A stretch of DNA of 64,000 nucleotides from Devosia_A sp964399695 (GTDB taxonomy: Bacteria; Pseudomonadota; Alphaproteobacteria; Rhizobiales; Devosiaceae). Every line of letters starts with the position of its first letter. Within the stretch, counting starts at the first letter, position 1. The DNA lies in assembly GCA_964399695.1 (NCBI GenBank), contig CAYNRZ010000010.1, positions 62,001 to 126,000 of the forward strand, read 5' to 3'. A model generated the notes under the pieces. That model saw only the letters and a program-made list of their open reading frames with translations, searched no databases and had not been told where the DNA came from. The translations under genes were made by a program, and so were the position numbers. Positions 40,791 to 49,244 of this stretch are shown here, in pieces.

Positions 40791-41354
40791 ATGAAACTCT
40801 CCACCCTGCGTGTACTTGCACTCTCCACCGTGATTTCGTTCGGCGCCCTCGCCGGTGCTGCCTATGCCGAGAACCCGATGGTCGGTGGCATGCCGATGTT
40901 CGAGAACAAGGACATCATCGACAACGCCGTCACGTCGCCCGACCACACCACGCTGGTTGCCGCCGTGCAGGCTGCCGGCCTCGTCGAGACGCTGAAGGGC
41001 GAAGGCCCGTTCACCGTGCTGGCTCCGGTCAATGCCGCCTTCGAGGCCCTGCCGGCCGGCACCGTCGAGACCCTGCTGAAGCCGGAAAACAAGGAAACGC
41101 TGACGACCATCCTCGCCTGCCACGTGATCCCGGCCAAGGCGCTCTCCACCGACATCACCAAGATGGTCATGGATGATGGCGGCGAGCACGTCGTCGACAC
41201 CGTCGGCGGCTGCAAGCTGACCCTCAAGGCTGCCGACGGCAAGGTCACCGTGACCGACGAGAACGGCAATGTCGCCAACGTCACCATCGCCGACGTGATC
41301 CAGTCGAACGGTGTCATCCACGTCATTGACGCGGTGCTGCTTCCCAAGAGCTGA
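40791..41354 (+). CDS. Secreted fasciclin-domain protein
   Basis: A 187-residue exported protein. The signal peptide is cut after GAAYA. One FAS1 domain follows: H1-type FTVLAPVNAAFEALPAGTVETLL and H2-type VNGVIHVID-like QSNGVIHVIDAVLLP. FAS1 proteins act in adhesion or the envelope. AGAGGAAGG lies upstream of the ATG. It follows an ECF/RskA pair, as MPT70/MPT83-type proteins do in mycobacteria, so control by that sigma factor is likely. Confidence 0.88.
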   Translation: MKLSTLRVLALSTVISFGALAGAAYAENPMVGGMPMFENKDIIDNAVTSPDHTTLVAAVQAAGLVETLKGEGPFTVLAPVNAAFEALPAGTVETLLKPENKETLTTILACHVIPAKALSTDITKMVMDDGGEHVVDTVGGCKLTLKAADGKVTVTDENGNVANVTIADVIQSNGVIHVIDAVLLPKS

Positions 41355-41428
41355 ACCGCCGACCTGACGTGAGCAGGGCTGGCGCCCCAACTGCCAGCCA
41401 ATCCCGAGCTGATCCTTCGCAGCTCTGG

Positions 41429-41468
41429 CGTGTCCCGGCCGCAACCGCCCCCCGCCGGCCGGGACACG
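41429..41468 (+). terminator. Long hairpin after the fasciclin gene
   Basis: Arms CGTGTCCCGGCC and GGCCGGGACACG (12 bp) enclose a 16-base loop. No T-run follows, so termination may be factor-assisted, or the stem may serve as a regulatory dyad. Confidence 0.5.
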
Positions 41469-41582
41469 AGCATTTGAATGCCCGTGCCCTCTCCACTGCC
41501 CTAGACTGAGCCAAACCCTGTCCCGGCCTATATCCCATGTGACCTCCAAGAGCGGTCGGGACGGGGTGCCCTGGAGAATCCG

Positions 41583-42086
41583 ATGAAAGTTTCCCGTCGT
41601 TCCCTGCTGCTTGGCGGCACTGCCGTCGCCGCCATTGCCGCGCTCTACTGGCCGCGCCGCTCCGGCTCGTCGATGGCGGCCGACGAGACCTTCGAGTTTC
41701 AGCTCACCGACGCCGAATGGCAGGCCCGGCTCAGCCCCGCCGCCTACAAGGTGCTGCGCCAGCATGACACCGAGTATCCCGGCACGTCGGAACTGCTGGA
41801 CGAGCACCGGCCCGGCATCTTCGCCTGTGCCGGCTGTGAACTCCCGCTGTTCGATGCGGCGACCAAATATGACAGCGGTACCGGCTGGCCGAGCTTTTAT
41901 GAGCCCCTCGCCAATGCGGTGGGCGAGTCGACCGATCACCTGCTCGGTTACCCGCGAACCGAAGTGCATTGCCGCCGCTGCGGCGGTCATCTCGGCCATG
42001 TGTTCGACGATGGCCCGCAGCCGACGGGCCTGCGCTACTGCATGAATGGCGTTGCCCTGAGTTTCATCCCGGCGGCCGCAGCCTAG
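41583..42086 (+). CDS. msrB: Exported peptide-methionine (R)-S-oxide reductase
   Basis: A 167-residue MsrB. The N-terminus KVSRRSLLLGGTAVAAIAALYW is a twin-arginine-type signal (shown in two parts: SRRSLLL and a hydrophobic run), so it acts in the periplasm. Zinc Cys pairs CAGC and CRRC; the catalytic Cys is in LRYCMN; TGWPSF is the substrate segment. Repairs methionine sulfoxide in envelope proteins. Position after the sigma/RskA/fasciclin genes suggests an envelope redox-stress group. Confidence 0.9.
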   Translation: MKVSRRSLLLGGTAVAAIAALYWPRRSGSSMAADETFEFQLTDAEWQARLSPAAYKVLRQHDTEYPGTSELLDEHRPGIFACAGCELPLFDAATKYDSGTGWPSFYEPLANAVGESTDHLLGYPRTEVHCRRCGGHLGHVFDDGPQPTGLRYCMNGVALSFIPAAAA

Positions 42087-42184
42087 CGGCCTTCAGCGTC
42101 AAAGCTGTTCGATGGCCGCACCGCAGTACCTGTGTGCCGCGCCGGCTCTTGCACGCGGGCGCGAACCGCGCCACTTGATTGCTG

Positions 42185-42889
42185 ATGAAGCTCACCATCC
42201 TCCAGACCGGCGACGTGCCCGCCCCGCTCCGTGACCGCTTCGGGCCGTATCCGCCAATGTTCCAGCGCATGTTCGCCTCGGCCGGACACGACTTCACCTA
42301 CGAAACGATCCCCGTTCACCAAGGCGCCGGTTTTCCGGCGCCGTCCGGGCTCGAAGCCATACTTATCACCGGCTCCGCGGCCGGAGTGTATGATGACTAT
42401 TTCTGGCTCGACCCGCTCCGCACCTTCATCCGCGAGGCCCATGCAGCAGAGGTCCCGATGCTCGGCATCTGCTTTGGCCACCAGATCATGGCGGATGCGC
42501 TCGGCGGCGACGTCCGCAAGTCGGAAAAGGGCTGGGGCCTTGGCCGGCACAGCTATGCGGTCAAGTCGCGGCCCGGCTTTCTTGCCACCGACCTGCCGGC
42601 ACTTTCCATCGCCTGCTCGCACCAGGATCAGGTCATCGTGCCGCCACCCGGTGCCGAGGTGTTTCTCGGGTCCGACTTCACACCCAATGCCGGACTGGTC
42701 TATGCCGGCGGGCGCGCCCTTAGCCTCCAGCCGCACCCGGAGTTCGACGACGACTACAGCCTCGCCCTCGCCGAACTGCGTCGCGGCAAAGCACCCGACG
42801 CCGTCGTGGACGCCGCTGTCGCCTCGCTCGCGACTGCCTCTCACAGCGCGGAAATGGCCGGCTGGCTCGGGAATTTTCTGAGGCGCTGA
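42185..42889 (+). CDS. Class I glutamine amidotransferase
   Basis: A 234-residue GATase: nucleophile Cys in LGICFGHQIMADALGG, and the His/Glu in SLQPHPEFDDDY. It is related to the GuaA N-terminal domain and to gamma-glutamyl-polyamine or peptide hydrolases, but has no synthetase part. The substrate is unknown. ATG 42185 chosen. Confidence 0.85.
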   Translation: MKLTILQTGDVPAPLRDRFGPYPPMFQRMFASAGHDFTYETIPVHQGAGFPAPSGLEAILITGSAAGVYDDYFWLDPLRTFIREAHAAEVPMLGICFGHQIMADALGGDVRKSEKGWGLGRHSYAVKSRPGFLATDLPALSIACSHQDQVIVPPPGAEVFLGSDFTPNAGLVYAGGRALSLQPHPEFDDDYSLALAELRRGKAPDAVVDAAVASLATASHSAEMAGWLGNFLRR

Positions 42890-42972
42890 AATCGCCGATT
42901 CAGGGCGGTTTCAGCTCGCAAAACGACCGAAACCTTTGTATTTACAATTTACTACGGTCTTTCTGAACATTC

Positions 42973-42987
42973 GTTCAGAGTCCGTTC
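42973..42987. promoter_or_regulatory. SOS-box-like GTTC-N7-GTTC in a convergent gap
   Basis: GTTC (42973-42976) and GTTC (42984-42987) are separated by 7 bases, the alphaproteobacterial LexA pattern. The first copy is also part of a GAAC-ATTC-GTTC dyad. The 130-bp gap is AT-rich but lies between two gene ends, so no target is evident. May be chance. Confidence 0.35.
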
Positions 42988-43019
42988 ATCATCATGGCAA
43001 ATGTGGCAGGCGCCCGGCC

Positions 43020-43664
43020 TCAATGCGCCAGCAGCGCCGCGATTTCGGCACGCAACTCTTCCAGCCCGCTCTTCTTTTCCGCCGAGGTCAGCACCAGCTC
43101 AGGGTGCGCAGCCGGGCGCTTGGCAATCGCCGCCCGGGTCTTGCCGAGCGCGGCGGCGAGCTCGGCGCTGTTGGGCTTGTCGGCCTTGGTGATCACCACC
43201 TGATAGCTGACCGCCGCCTTGTCCAGCTCGTTCATCACACTGAGATCATTGGCATTTGGCCCATGGCGCCCGTCGATCAGCACATAGACGCGCCTCAGGT
43301 TCGGCCGTCCGGTGAGGTAGGCGTGGATCAGCTGGGTCCACTGCTTGACCTTCTTTTCCGGCGCCCGGGCATAGCCATAGCCAGGCATGTCGACGATCCT
43401 CAGCGGCGCCGACTGGCTCTCGAAGATGTTCAGTTCCTGCGTCCGCCCCGGCGTGTTCGACGTACGGGCCAGTCCGGTGGTGCCGGTCAAGGCATTGATC
43501 AGCGAGGACTTTCCGACGTTGGAGCGGCCGGCAAAGGCAATCTCGAGCCGGTCCGGATCAGGCAGATCGGCAATGGAGACGCAGCCCTTGATGAAGACAA
43601 AGGGCCGGGCAAACAGCAGCCGAGCCGCCTCGATCTCCGCATCGTTGAATCTGGGTTCGGTCAT
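43020..43664 (-). CDS. engB: Ribosome biogenesis GTPase EngB/YihA
   Basis: A 214-residue GTPase: G1 AGRSNVGKSSL, G2 TSNTPGRTQ, G3 VDMPGYGYA, G4 TKADK and G5 TSAEKKSG. Required for 50S assembly. In many rhizobia it lies between yidC and argB; here it is about 4 kb past argB. Confidence 0.94.
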   Translation of the reverse strand: MTEPRFNDAEIEAARLLFARPFVFIKGCVSIADLPDPDRLEIAFAGRSNVGKSSLINALTGTTGLARTSNTPGRTQELNIFESQSAPLRIVDMPGYGYARAPEKKVKQWTQLIHAYLTGRPNLRRVYVLIDGRHGPNANDLSVMNELDKAAVSYQVVITKADKPNSAELAAALGKTRAAIAKRPAAHPELVLTSAEKKSGLEELRAEIAALLAH

Positions 43665-43791
43665 GCCCGGTCTTTAGGCGAGGCAGACCCGCTTGGAAAG
43701 GGGGCACAGGCGCCCACAGGCGTGAACGGCCCGGTCAGGTCTTGTTAAGGAAGCCGGGCGCATTGTCTTCAAATGCCCAGGAGGGTTCAAG

Positions 43792-44007
43792 ATGTTGAAG
43801 ACACTGAGAGTCCCGGCCGAACTGATCGCCCTGAGCCAGGTGCAGCGCGCCACGACACGCGAAGTCGGATCCCCACTCTATCTCCCGGCCTATGAGGACC
43901 GCCTGCTCGGCACGGACCCCTCATCAGACGTCGGCCGCGACCTCGAGGCCTCCGGCAGCTTCGCAATCGTCACCATCGGTGACGACGAGGACGACGACTT
44001 CTATTGA
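43792..44007 (+). CDS. Small acidic protein of unknown function
   Basis: A 71-residue protein, not recognised. Strong ribosome site GGAGGG before the ATG. The N-terminus is mildly basic and the C-terminus ends in an acidic run (GDDEDDDFY). No signal peptide. Lies upstream of engB in the opposite direction and is convergent with pheA, with a 3-bp gap. Confidence 0.6.
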   Translation: MLKTLRVPAELIALSQVQRATTREVGSPLYLPAYEDRLLGTDPSSDVGRDLEASGSFAIVTIGDDEDDDFY

Positions 44008-44010
44008 GGC

Positions 44011-44862
44011 TCAGGCCGCCGCGCCGGGGTTTCCGGCAGGATAGACGCCCAGCACGTTGAACTGGTCGGTGAAGAAGCGCAGTTCCTCAAAGGCCAGCTG
44101 AACGGCACGGTCCGAAGGCCGCCCCTCGATGTCGGCATAAAATTGCGTGGCGGTGAACGAGCCGTCGAGCATGTAACTTTCGAGCTTGGTCATGTTCACG
44201 CCATTGGTCGCAAAGCCGCCCATGGCCTTGTAGAGCGCGGCCGGCACGTTGCGGACGCGGAAGACGAAGGTGGTCTTCACCTTCTCCACCTCAGGGGCCG
44301 GTTCGACGGGCTGGCGCGCCACCACCAGGAAACGCGTGGTGTTGTGCGAGGCGTCCTCGATGTTGGAAGCGAGGATGCTCAACCCATAGACTTCCGCTGC
44401 AAAGCGCGAGGCGATCGCCGCCACCGACTTGTCGCCCTTTTCGGCCACTTCGCGGGCCGAACCCGCCGTGTCCACCGCATTGATGGTCCTGAACTTGTGC
44501 CGGGAAATGAACTTCCGGCACTGCCCCAGCGCCACCGACAGCGACTGCACCGCAACGATATCTGCGAGCGTGGCGCCCGGGACGGCCAGGAGGTTCATTT
44601 CGACGCGCAGGAAATGCTCGCCGGTGATGAACAGGCCACTGGCAGGAAGCAGGTGATAGATGTCGGTGATCCGGCCATAGAGCGAGTTCTCCACCGGCAC
44701 GACGCCATAGTCGGCGCGTCCCTGCTGAACCGCAGCGATGGTGTCCTCAAACGTCGTGCAGGGCAGCGCCTCATCGGCCGGAAACAGGGCATGCGCCGCG
44801 GCATGGCTGAAAGCGCCCGGCTCGCCCTGGAACGCGATCTTCTTGGTCATCGTCGCCGTCAT
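44011..44862 (-). CDS. pheA: Prephenate dehydratase
   Basis: A 283-residue monofunctional enzyme. Catalytic domain: IAFQGEPGAFSHAAA, YGVVPVENSLYGRI and the SHNTTRFLVV motif with the catalytic Thr. The ACT regulatory domain from about 195 includes KLESYMLDGSFTATQFY. Makes phenylpyruvate for phenylalanine; the ACT domain gives feedback by Phe. Divergent from the cytochrome gene. AGGAGG lies upstream, although at a longer than usual distance. Confidence 0.95.
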   Translation of the reverse strand: MTATMTKKIAFQGEPGAFSHAAAHALFPADEALPCTTFEDTIAAVQQGRADYGVVPVENSLYGRITDIYHLLPASGLFITGEHFLRVEMNLLAVPGATLADIVAVQSLSVALGQCRKFISRHKFRTINAVDTAGSAREVAEKGDKSVAAIASRFAAEVYGLSILASNIEDASHNTTRFLVVARQPVEPAPEVEKVKTTFVFRVRNVPAALYKAMGGFATNGVNMTKLESYMLDGSFTATQFYADIEGRPSDRAVQLAFEELRFFTDQFNVLGVYPAGNPGAAA

Positions 44863-45122
44863 GGGGCACCTGCCTCCTGTACGTGCGCCGCCTTGGTCGG
44901 GGCGCGACGAGGGCTCTATTGCCGCCGGCTCCGGGTCGAGTCAATGTCAGGTCACCGGGTCGTCCGATATTGTCGCAGGGGCCGGATATCCCGTTGCACC
45001 CCGGCAAGTGTCGGACTATCTTCCGGCCGCGTCGGGTCGGGGGACTTCGCGCCGCACACTGTGTTGGCCTGCATGTCCCCGACCTATTAGGAAACCGGCG
45101 ACCGAAAGCTGAGACACCCTCG

Positions 45123-45779
45123 ATGGATTCGTTCGAACTCAACAAGATCATTGGCGCCATCCTGGGCACCCTGCTGTTTGTCATGGGCGTCGGCTTTCTG
45201 GCCGAAGGCATCTACCATCCCATCGAAGGCCGCAGCCCCGGCTATGCGCTGCCCGAGCCCGAAGCGGGCGCTGCCGGTGGCGAGGCAGTTGCCGAGGCCC
45301 CTGCCGTGCCCCTCGGTGTCCTGCTGGCCAGCGCCGACGTCGGCCAGGGCCAGACGGCGGTGCGCAAGTGCGCCTCCTGTCACAATTTCGAGCAGGGCGC
45401 TGGCAACAAGCAGGGTCCGGAACTCTATGGCGTCGTCGGTCGCGTGATCGGCAGCCACGAGGGCTTCGCCTATTCGGAAGCCGCGCTGGCCCATCAGGCG
45501 GCCGGGGACACCTGGACTTATGAGTCGCTCGACCATTTCCTCGCTGCCCCCAAGGCGTTCATGCCGGGGACCAAGATGAACTTTGCCGGCGTCAAGTCGC
45601 CGGAAGAGCGCGCCAATATTCTGGCCTACCTGCAGACGCTGTCGCCGAGCCCCGTGGCGTTCCCGCCGCCGGAAGCTGCTCCCGCCGAGGGCGCAGCCCC
45701 AGCCGACGCGGCAGCAGAGACGCCGGCGGCAGAGGCTCCGGCCGCCGAGGCGGCACCGGCAGAACCTGTCGCGAACTGA
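45123..45779 (+). CDS. Membrane-anchored cytochrome c (CycM-type)
   Basis: A 218-residue class I cytochrome. Uncleaved anchor near 8-30 (IIGAILGTLLFVMGVGFLAEG), heme site KCASCHNFEQG, axial Met in KAFMPGTKMNF, and an Ala/Pro/Glu-rich tail of about 45 residues. Carries electrons between the bc1 complex and terminal oxidase in the periplasm. The upstream frame is open, but the ATG at 45123 gives the family N-terminus. Confidence 0.9.
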   Translation: MDSFELNKIIGAILGTLLFVMGVGFLAEGIYHPIEGRSPGYALPEPEAGAAGGEAVAEAPAVPLGVLLASADVGQGQTAVRKCASCHNFEQGAGNKQGPELYGVVGRVIGSHEGFAYSEAALAHQAAGDTWTYESLDHFLAAPKAFMPGTKMNFAGVKSPEERANILAYLQTLSPSPVAFPPPEAAPAEGAAPADAAAETPAAEAPAAEAAPAEPVAN

Positions 45780-45802
45780 CCGACTGCAATCACATTTGCC
45801 AC

Positions 45803-45831
45803 GGGCCGCACCAAGTGCGGCCCGCTTTGTT
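45803..45831 (+). terminator. Terminator after the cytochrome c gene
   Basis: GGGCCGCAC-CAA-GTGCGGCCC, a 9-bp stem with a 3-base loop, followed by GCTTTGTTT. Confidence 0.75.
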
Positions 45832-45845
45832 TCCGGGGGACTGTC

Positions 45846-46793
45846 ATGACGCTGCTGCTGCATCTCGCCGACTTCAACGAGCGGCGCTGGGCCGATGGCT
45901 TTGCCGCCGCCCTGCCCGGTCGCCGGGTGGTGACGCGGGCCGACGCCTATGACCCCGAAGAGATCGAGTACATCTTCATCTGGAAGCCGAAGCCCGATGC
46001 GTTCGACGGGCTGAGCAACCTTAAGGCCGTGCTGTCGCTGGGGGCCGGCGTCGATGCACTGCTGCGTCACCCCCACCTGCCCGAAGGCGTGCCGATCGTC
46101 CGTTTCATGGATGAGTCGCTCACGCAGCAGATGTGCGACTACGTGCTCGCCAATGTGCTGATGCATCAGCGGTTGGTGACCCGATTCACTCGCGACAAGG
46201 CGGCCAAGCGCTGGTCGCAGCTTTATCCCGCGCCCGCCTGGGCAACCACGGTTGGTGTCCTTGGGCTTGGAGCGCTCGGCAGCGAGGCCGTCAAGCGCCT
46301 CAAGGCCGCCGGCTTTCAGGTCCGCGGCTGGAGCCGGACGGCCAAGCAGATCGACGGTATCGAAACCTTCGCGGGTGCGGCCGAGTTCGACGGCTTCCTC
46401 TCGGGCACCGATATCCTCGTCAATCTGCTGCCGCTGACGCCCGAGACCCAGGGCATCCTCAACTATGAGACGTTCAGCAAGTTGCGGAAGGGCGGTCTGG
46501 ATGGCTATGGGCCGGCACTCGTCACCTGCGGGCGGGGCGGACACCAGCGCGAGGCGGACCTGGTCAGGGCGCTCACCGACGGCACGCTGGGCGCTGCGAG
46601 CATCGATGTGTTCGAAACCGAGCCGCTGCCTCAGGACAGCCCGTTGTGGGAACTCGACAATGTCTGGTTCACCCCGCACATCGCCGGTGCGTCCACCGAA
46701 AAGACCGGCGTCAAGTTCTTCTCGCAGGTGATCCGCGAGCATGCGGCAGGCAAGCCCCTGCCCAACATCGTCGATCCGTCGCGCGGCTACTGA
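45846..46793 (+). CDS. 2-hydroxyacid dehydrogenase, GhrA-type
   Basis: A 315-residue NAD(P)H-dependent enzyme. Nucleotide motif GVLGLGALGSEAV near 137-149; catalytic Arg in TCGRGGHQ, Glu in VFETEPLP and His in FTPHIAGAS. Closest in pattern to glyoxylate/hydroxypyruvate reductase A. Its 3' end overlaps the convergent MarR-GNAT gene by 7 bp. Confidence 0.87.
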   Translation: MTLLLHLADFNERRWADGFAAALPGRRVVTRADAYDPEEIEYIFIWKPKPDAFDGLSNLKAVLSLGAGVDALLRHPHLPEGVPIVRFMDESLTQQMCDYVLANVLMHQRLVTRFTRDKAAKRWSQLYPAPAWATTVGVLGLGALGSEAVKRLKAAGFQVRGWSRTAKQIDGIETFAGAAEFDGFLSGTDILVNLLPLTPETQGILNYETFSKLRKGGLDGYGPALVTCGRGGHQREADLVRALTDGTLGAASIDVFETEPLPQDSPLWELDNVWFTPHIAGASTEKTGVKFFSQVIREHAAGKPLPNIVDPSRGY

Positions 46794-47710
46794 AGCGGCA
46801 GTTCCCAGTACTCGCCGACGAGGTCGTGGCCAAAGCTGTGATGCGGGGCCGACTCGACCATTTCGAAACCCTGCGCGGCGTAGATGCGACGAGCCGATTC
46901 CAGAACGGACTGTGTCCACAGGCGCAGGGTCTGGTAGCCGGCATCGCGGCTGAAGGCGATGCACTGGGCGACGAGGCTGGTGCCGATGCCCAGCCCACGG
47001 GCCTCGGGCTCGACATAGAGCATACGCAACTGTGCCGTGCCCGGGCGACCGGCCGAGGGGGTCACGAACACCGAGCCCATCACCTCGCCATCGCGCTCTG
47101 CGACCCATAGGGACTTGGGTGGCGATGACGCGGCGACTTCATATTCGTGATAGATGCGGGCGATCAGCGTCTCGAACTCGCCATTCCAGCCGAACTGGCG
47201 GTTGTAGAGCACGGCCTGCCGGTGGATCAGCCAACCCAGTTCGCCGACCCGGTGCGGCCGAAGTACCGCCGGCCGTTGCGGCAGGTTGTCGCCGAGCACT
47301 CGCCGGATGTCGCGCACGGCGCGCAGCAGCGTGTCCCGCTGGCTATCGTCCAGCGTTTCAACCAAGGCGCCGACGGTCGCGTCGCTGCGTTGCGAGAGGC
47401 CCGCGACCGCGATGTCGCCGTCGCTGCTGAGCGCCATGTTGTTCTGCCGCCGGTCGGCAATGCCGGGCGTCACAATGATATACTCGGCGGCCACCAGCCG
47501 TCGTATCATGCGACTGAGGTAGCCAGGATCGAGCCCGAGGCTGCGCGAGAGATTTGCCGCGGTGGTATGACCCAGCGTGCCGATCTCATAGAGCACCCGG
47601 GCTTCGGCCAGACTGAAAGGACTGTCGACGATATGCTCGTCCAGAAGGCCGAGAATGCGGGTGTAGAACCGATTAAAGGCGCGGAGTTCGGCGACGAGCT
47701 TTTCTTCCAT
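46787..47710 (-). CDS. MarR regulator fused to a GNAT acetyltransferase
   Basis: A 307-residue fusion. The winged-helix part (about 1-140) has FSLAEARVLYEIG, TAANLSRSLGLDPGYLSRMIRRL and DRRQNNMALS. The GNAT part (about 160-307) has the acetyl-CoA loop VEPEARGLGIGTSLVAQCI and LRLWTQSVLESARRIYAAQGF. This fusion is a known family whose targets are mostly unknown. ATG 47710; a GTG at 47725 is in frame. Confidence 0.88.
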   Translation of the reverse strand: MEEKLVAELRAFNRFYTRILGLLDEHIVDSPFSLAEARVLYEIGTLGHTTAANLSRSLGLDPGYLSRMIRRLVAAEYIIVTPGIADRRQNNMALSSDGDIAVAGLSQRSDATVGALVETLDDSQRDTLLRAVRDIRRVLGDNLPQRPAVLRPHRVGELGWLIHRQAVLYNRQFGWNGEFETLIARIYHEYEVAASSPPKSLWVAERDGEVMGSVFVTPSAGRPGTAQLRMLYVEPEARGLGIGTSLVAQCIAFSRDAGYQTLRLWTQSVLESARRIYAAQGFEMVESAPHHSFGHDLVGEYWELPLQ

Positions 47711-47742
47711 GTTTGACACCGTCACCTATATTGTTGCCTTCG

Positions 47743-49086
47743 TCAACTATACCGCTGCTTGAGCGCGCCGTAGATGGCGCGGACCCCCTGGTCGGTACCG
47801 CCGAACGGCCGTCCGGGGCGGGCTTCCGGTGCCCAGGCATAGATATCGAGATGCGCCCAAGGGGTGGTCTCGCGGACGAAGCGGCGGAGGAACAGGGCGG
47901 CGGTGATCGAGCCGGCGAACCCGCCGGTACCGGCGTTGTTCATGTCGGCGATTCGGGAGGAAATCATCGAACCGTAAGGACGCCATAGCGGCATGCGCCA
48001 CAGCGGATCGTCACTCGCCGCTCCCGCCGCCATCAGCTCTGCGGCCAGGTCATCATCATCGGTGTAGAGCGGCGGAATGTCGGGGCCCAGCGCGGTGCGG
48101 GCGGCACCGGTCAGCGTCGCGAGGTCGAAGATCGTCTCCGGCGATGCTTCATCGGCGAGGGCGAGCGCATCGGCAAGGATCAGGCGCCCTTCGGCGTCGG
48201 TATTGCCGATCTCCACCGTGGTTCCGTTCCGCGCCCGCAGCACATCCCCCGGCCGGAAGGAGGCGCCGGCAATGGCGTTCTCGACAATGGGGATCAGCAC
48301 ACGCAGTCGCACGCGCAGCCCGGCATCGATGATTGCGTGGGCCAGCCCCAGGACATTGGCGGCACCGCCCATATCCTTTTTCATCAGCAGCATGCCGGAG
48401 GACGGCTTGATGTCGAGCCCCCCGGTATCGAAGGTCACCCCCTTGCCCACCAGGGTGATCTGGGGATGCGCCTGATCGCCCCAGTTGAACTCGACCAGAC
48501 GCGGCGGCTCGGCAGCGGCGCGGCCAACCGCGTGAATCATCGGGAAATTCTCTGACAACAGCTCGTCGCCGGCGATCGACCGGAACGCCAGCTTGCGGTC
48601 GGCAGCAAAGCTCCTGATCCTTGCTTCCAGCGCGTCGGGACCAAGATCGTTCGCCGGGGTGTTGACCAGATCGCGGGCGAGGAAGGCGGCAGCCACCAGT
48701 CGGTCGACTTCGGCGGCCTCCGCTGCCGGAGGCAGTTCGAGTTCTACCGGATCACGGGGATTTCGGTAGGCGTCGAAGCGATAGGCGCCGAGGCGGAAGC
48801 CCAACGCGGCGATAGTCGGATCGCCGAACTCCCCTTCCAGTCGGTAACGCCCAGGCTCGAGCGCCGCAGAGGCAAGCCCACTGACGAGGCGTGGCCGGTC
48901 CTTGTCCGCTCCGAGCCCGAACAGATACCCGGCAACGCCACCCTCACCATCGGGCAGCGGCAGCAGCCGGCCGCGCTGGCCCGTGAACCCGTTGGCCGCT
49001 GCCCAACGCGCGTGTTGCGCCGTCAGGCTGGCCGGCAGGCGCGCCTCGGCGACGCAAATGATAGGCAGCGACGCAGCACGAGTCAT
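47743..49086 (-). CDS. Leucyl aminopeptidase family (M17) peptidase
   Basis: A 447-residue M17 peptidase. Metal ligands and catalytic residues are in VGKGVTFDTGGLDIKPSSGMLLMKKDMGGAA (in two parts, Lys and Asp) and the signature NTDAEGRLILADAL. Slightly shorter than PepA (about 500). Cuts N-terminal residues from peptides in the cytoplasm. Same strand as the MarR-GNAT gene, divergent from tadD. Confidence 0.9.
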   Translation of the reverse strand: MTRAASLPIICVAEARLPASLTAQHARWAAANGFTGQRGRLLPLPDGEGGVAGYLFGLGADKDRPRLVSGLASAALEPGRYRLEGEFGDPTIAALGFRLGAYRFDAYRNPRDPVELELPPAAEAAEVDRLVAAAFLARDLVNTPANDLGPDALEARIRSFAADRKLAFRSIAGDELLSENFPMIHAVGRAAAEPPRLVEFNWGDQAHPQITLVGKGVTFDTGGLDIKPSSGMLLMKKDMGGAANVLGLAHAIIDAGLRVRLRVLIPIVENAIAGASFRPGDVLRARNGTTVEIGNTDAEGRLILADALALADEASPETIFDLATLTGAARTALGPDIPPLYTDDDDLAAELMAAGAASDDPLWRMPLWRPYGSMISSRIADMNNAGTGGFAGSITAALFLRRFVRETTPWAHLDIYAWAPEARPGRPFGGTDQGVRAIYGALKQRYS

Positions 49087-49158
49087 TGGTGCAAACCTCC
49101 ATTGAGGCTGTCGACACTAGCGTTTCGCTTGACGAAGGCAACGCCACGCGGCTGCGCC

Positions 49159-49173
49159 TTAACGGGCTGTTAG
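49159..49173. promoter_or_regulatory. CtrA-like half-sites upstream of tadD
   Basis: TTAA-N7-TTAG differs from the CtrA consensus TTAA-N7-TTAA by one base, with another TTAA three bases on. It lies 72 bases before the tadD start. Confidence 0.4.
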
Positions 49174-49244
49174 GGTTAATGAACTATTGCTGGGCACTGG
49201 GGGCTAGAGCCACAGTTCAAGATTTTTCCTGCGGGGAACCGATC

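Noticed and set aside
42994..43203. 69-residue plus-strand frame just after the SOS-like box
   Set aside because: Almost entirely antisense to engB and without protein-like features, so not accepted as an SOS target.
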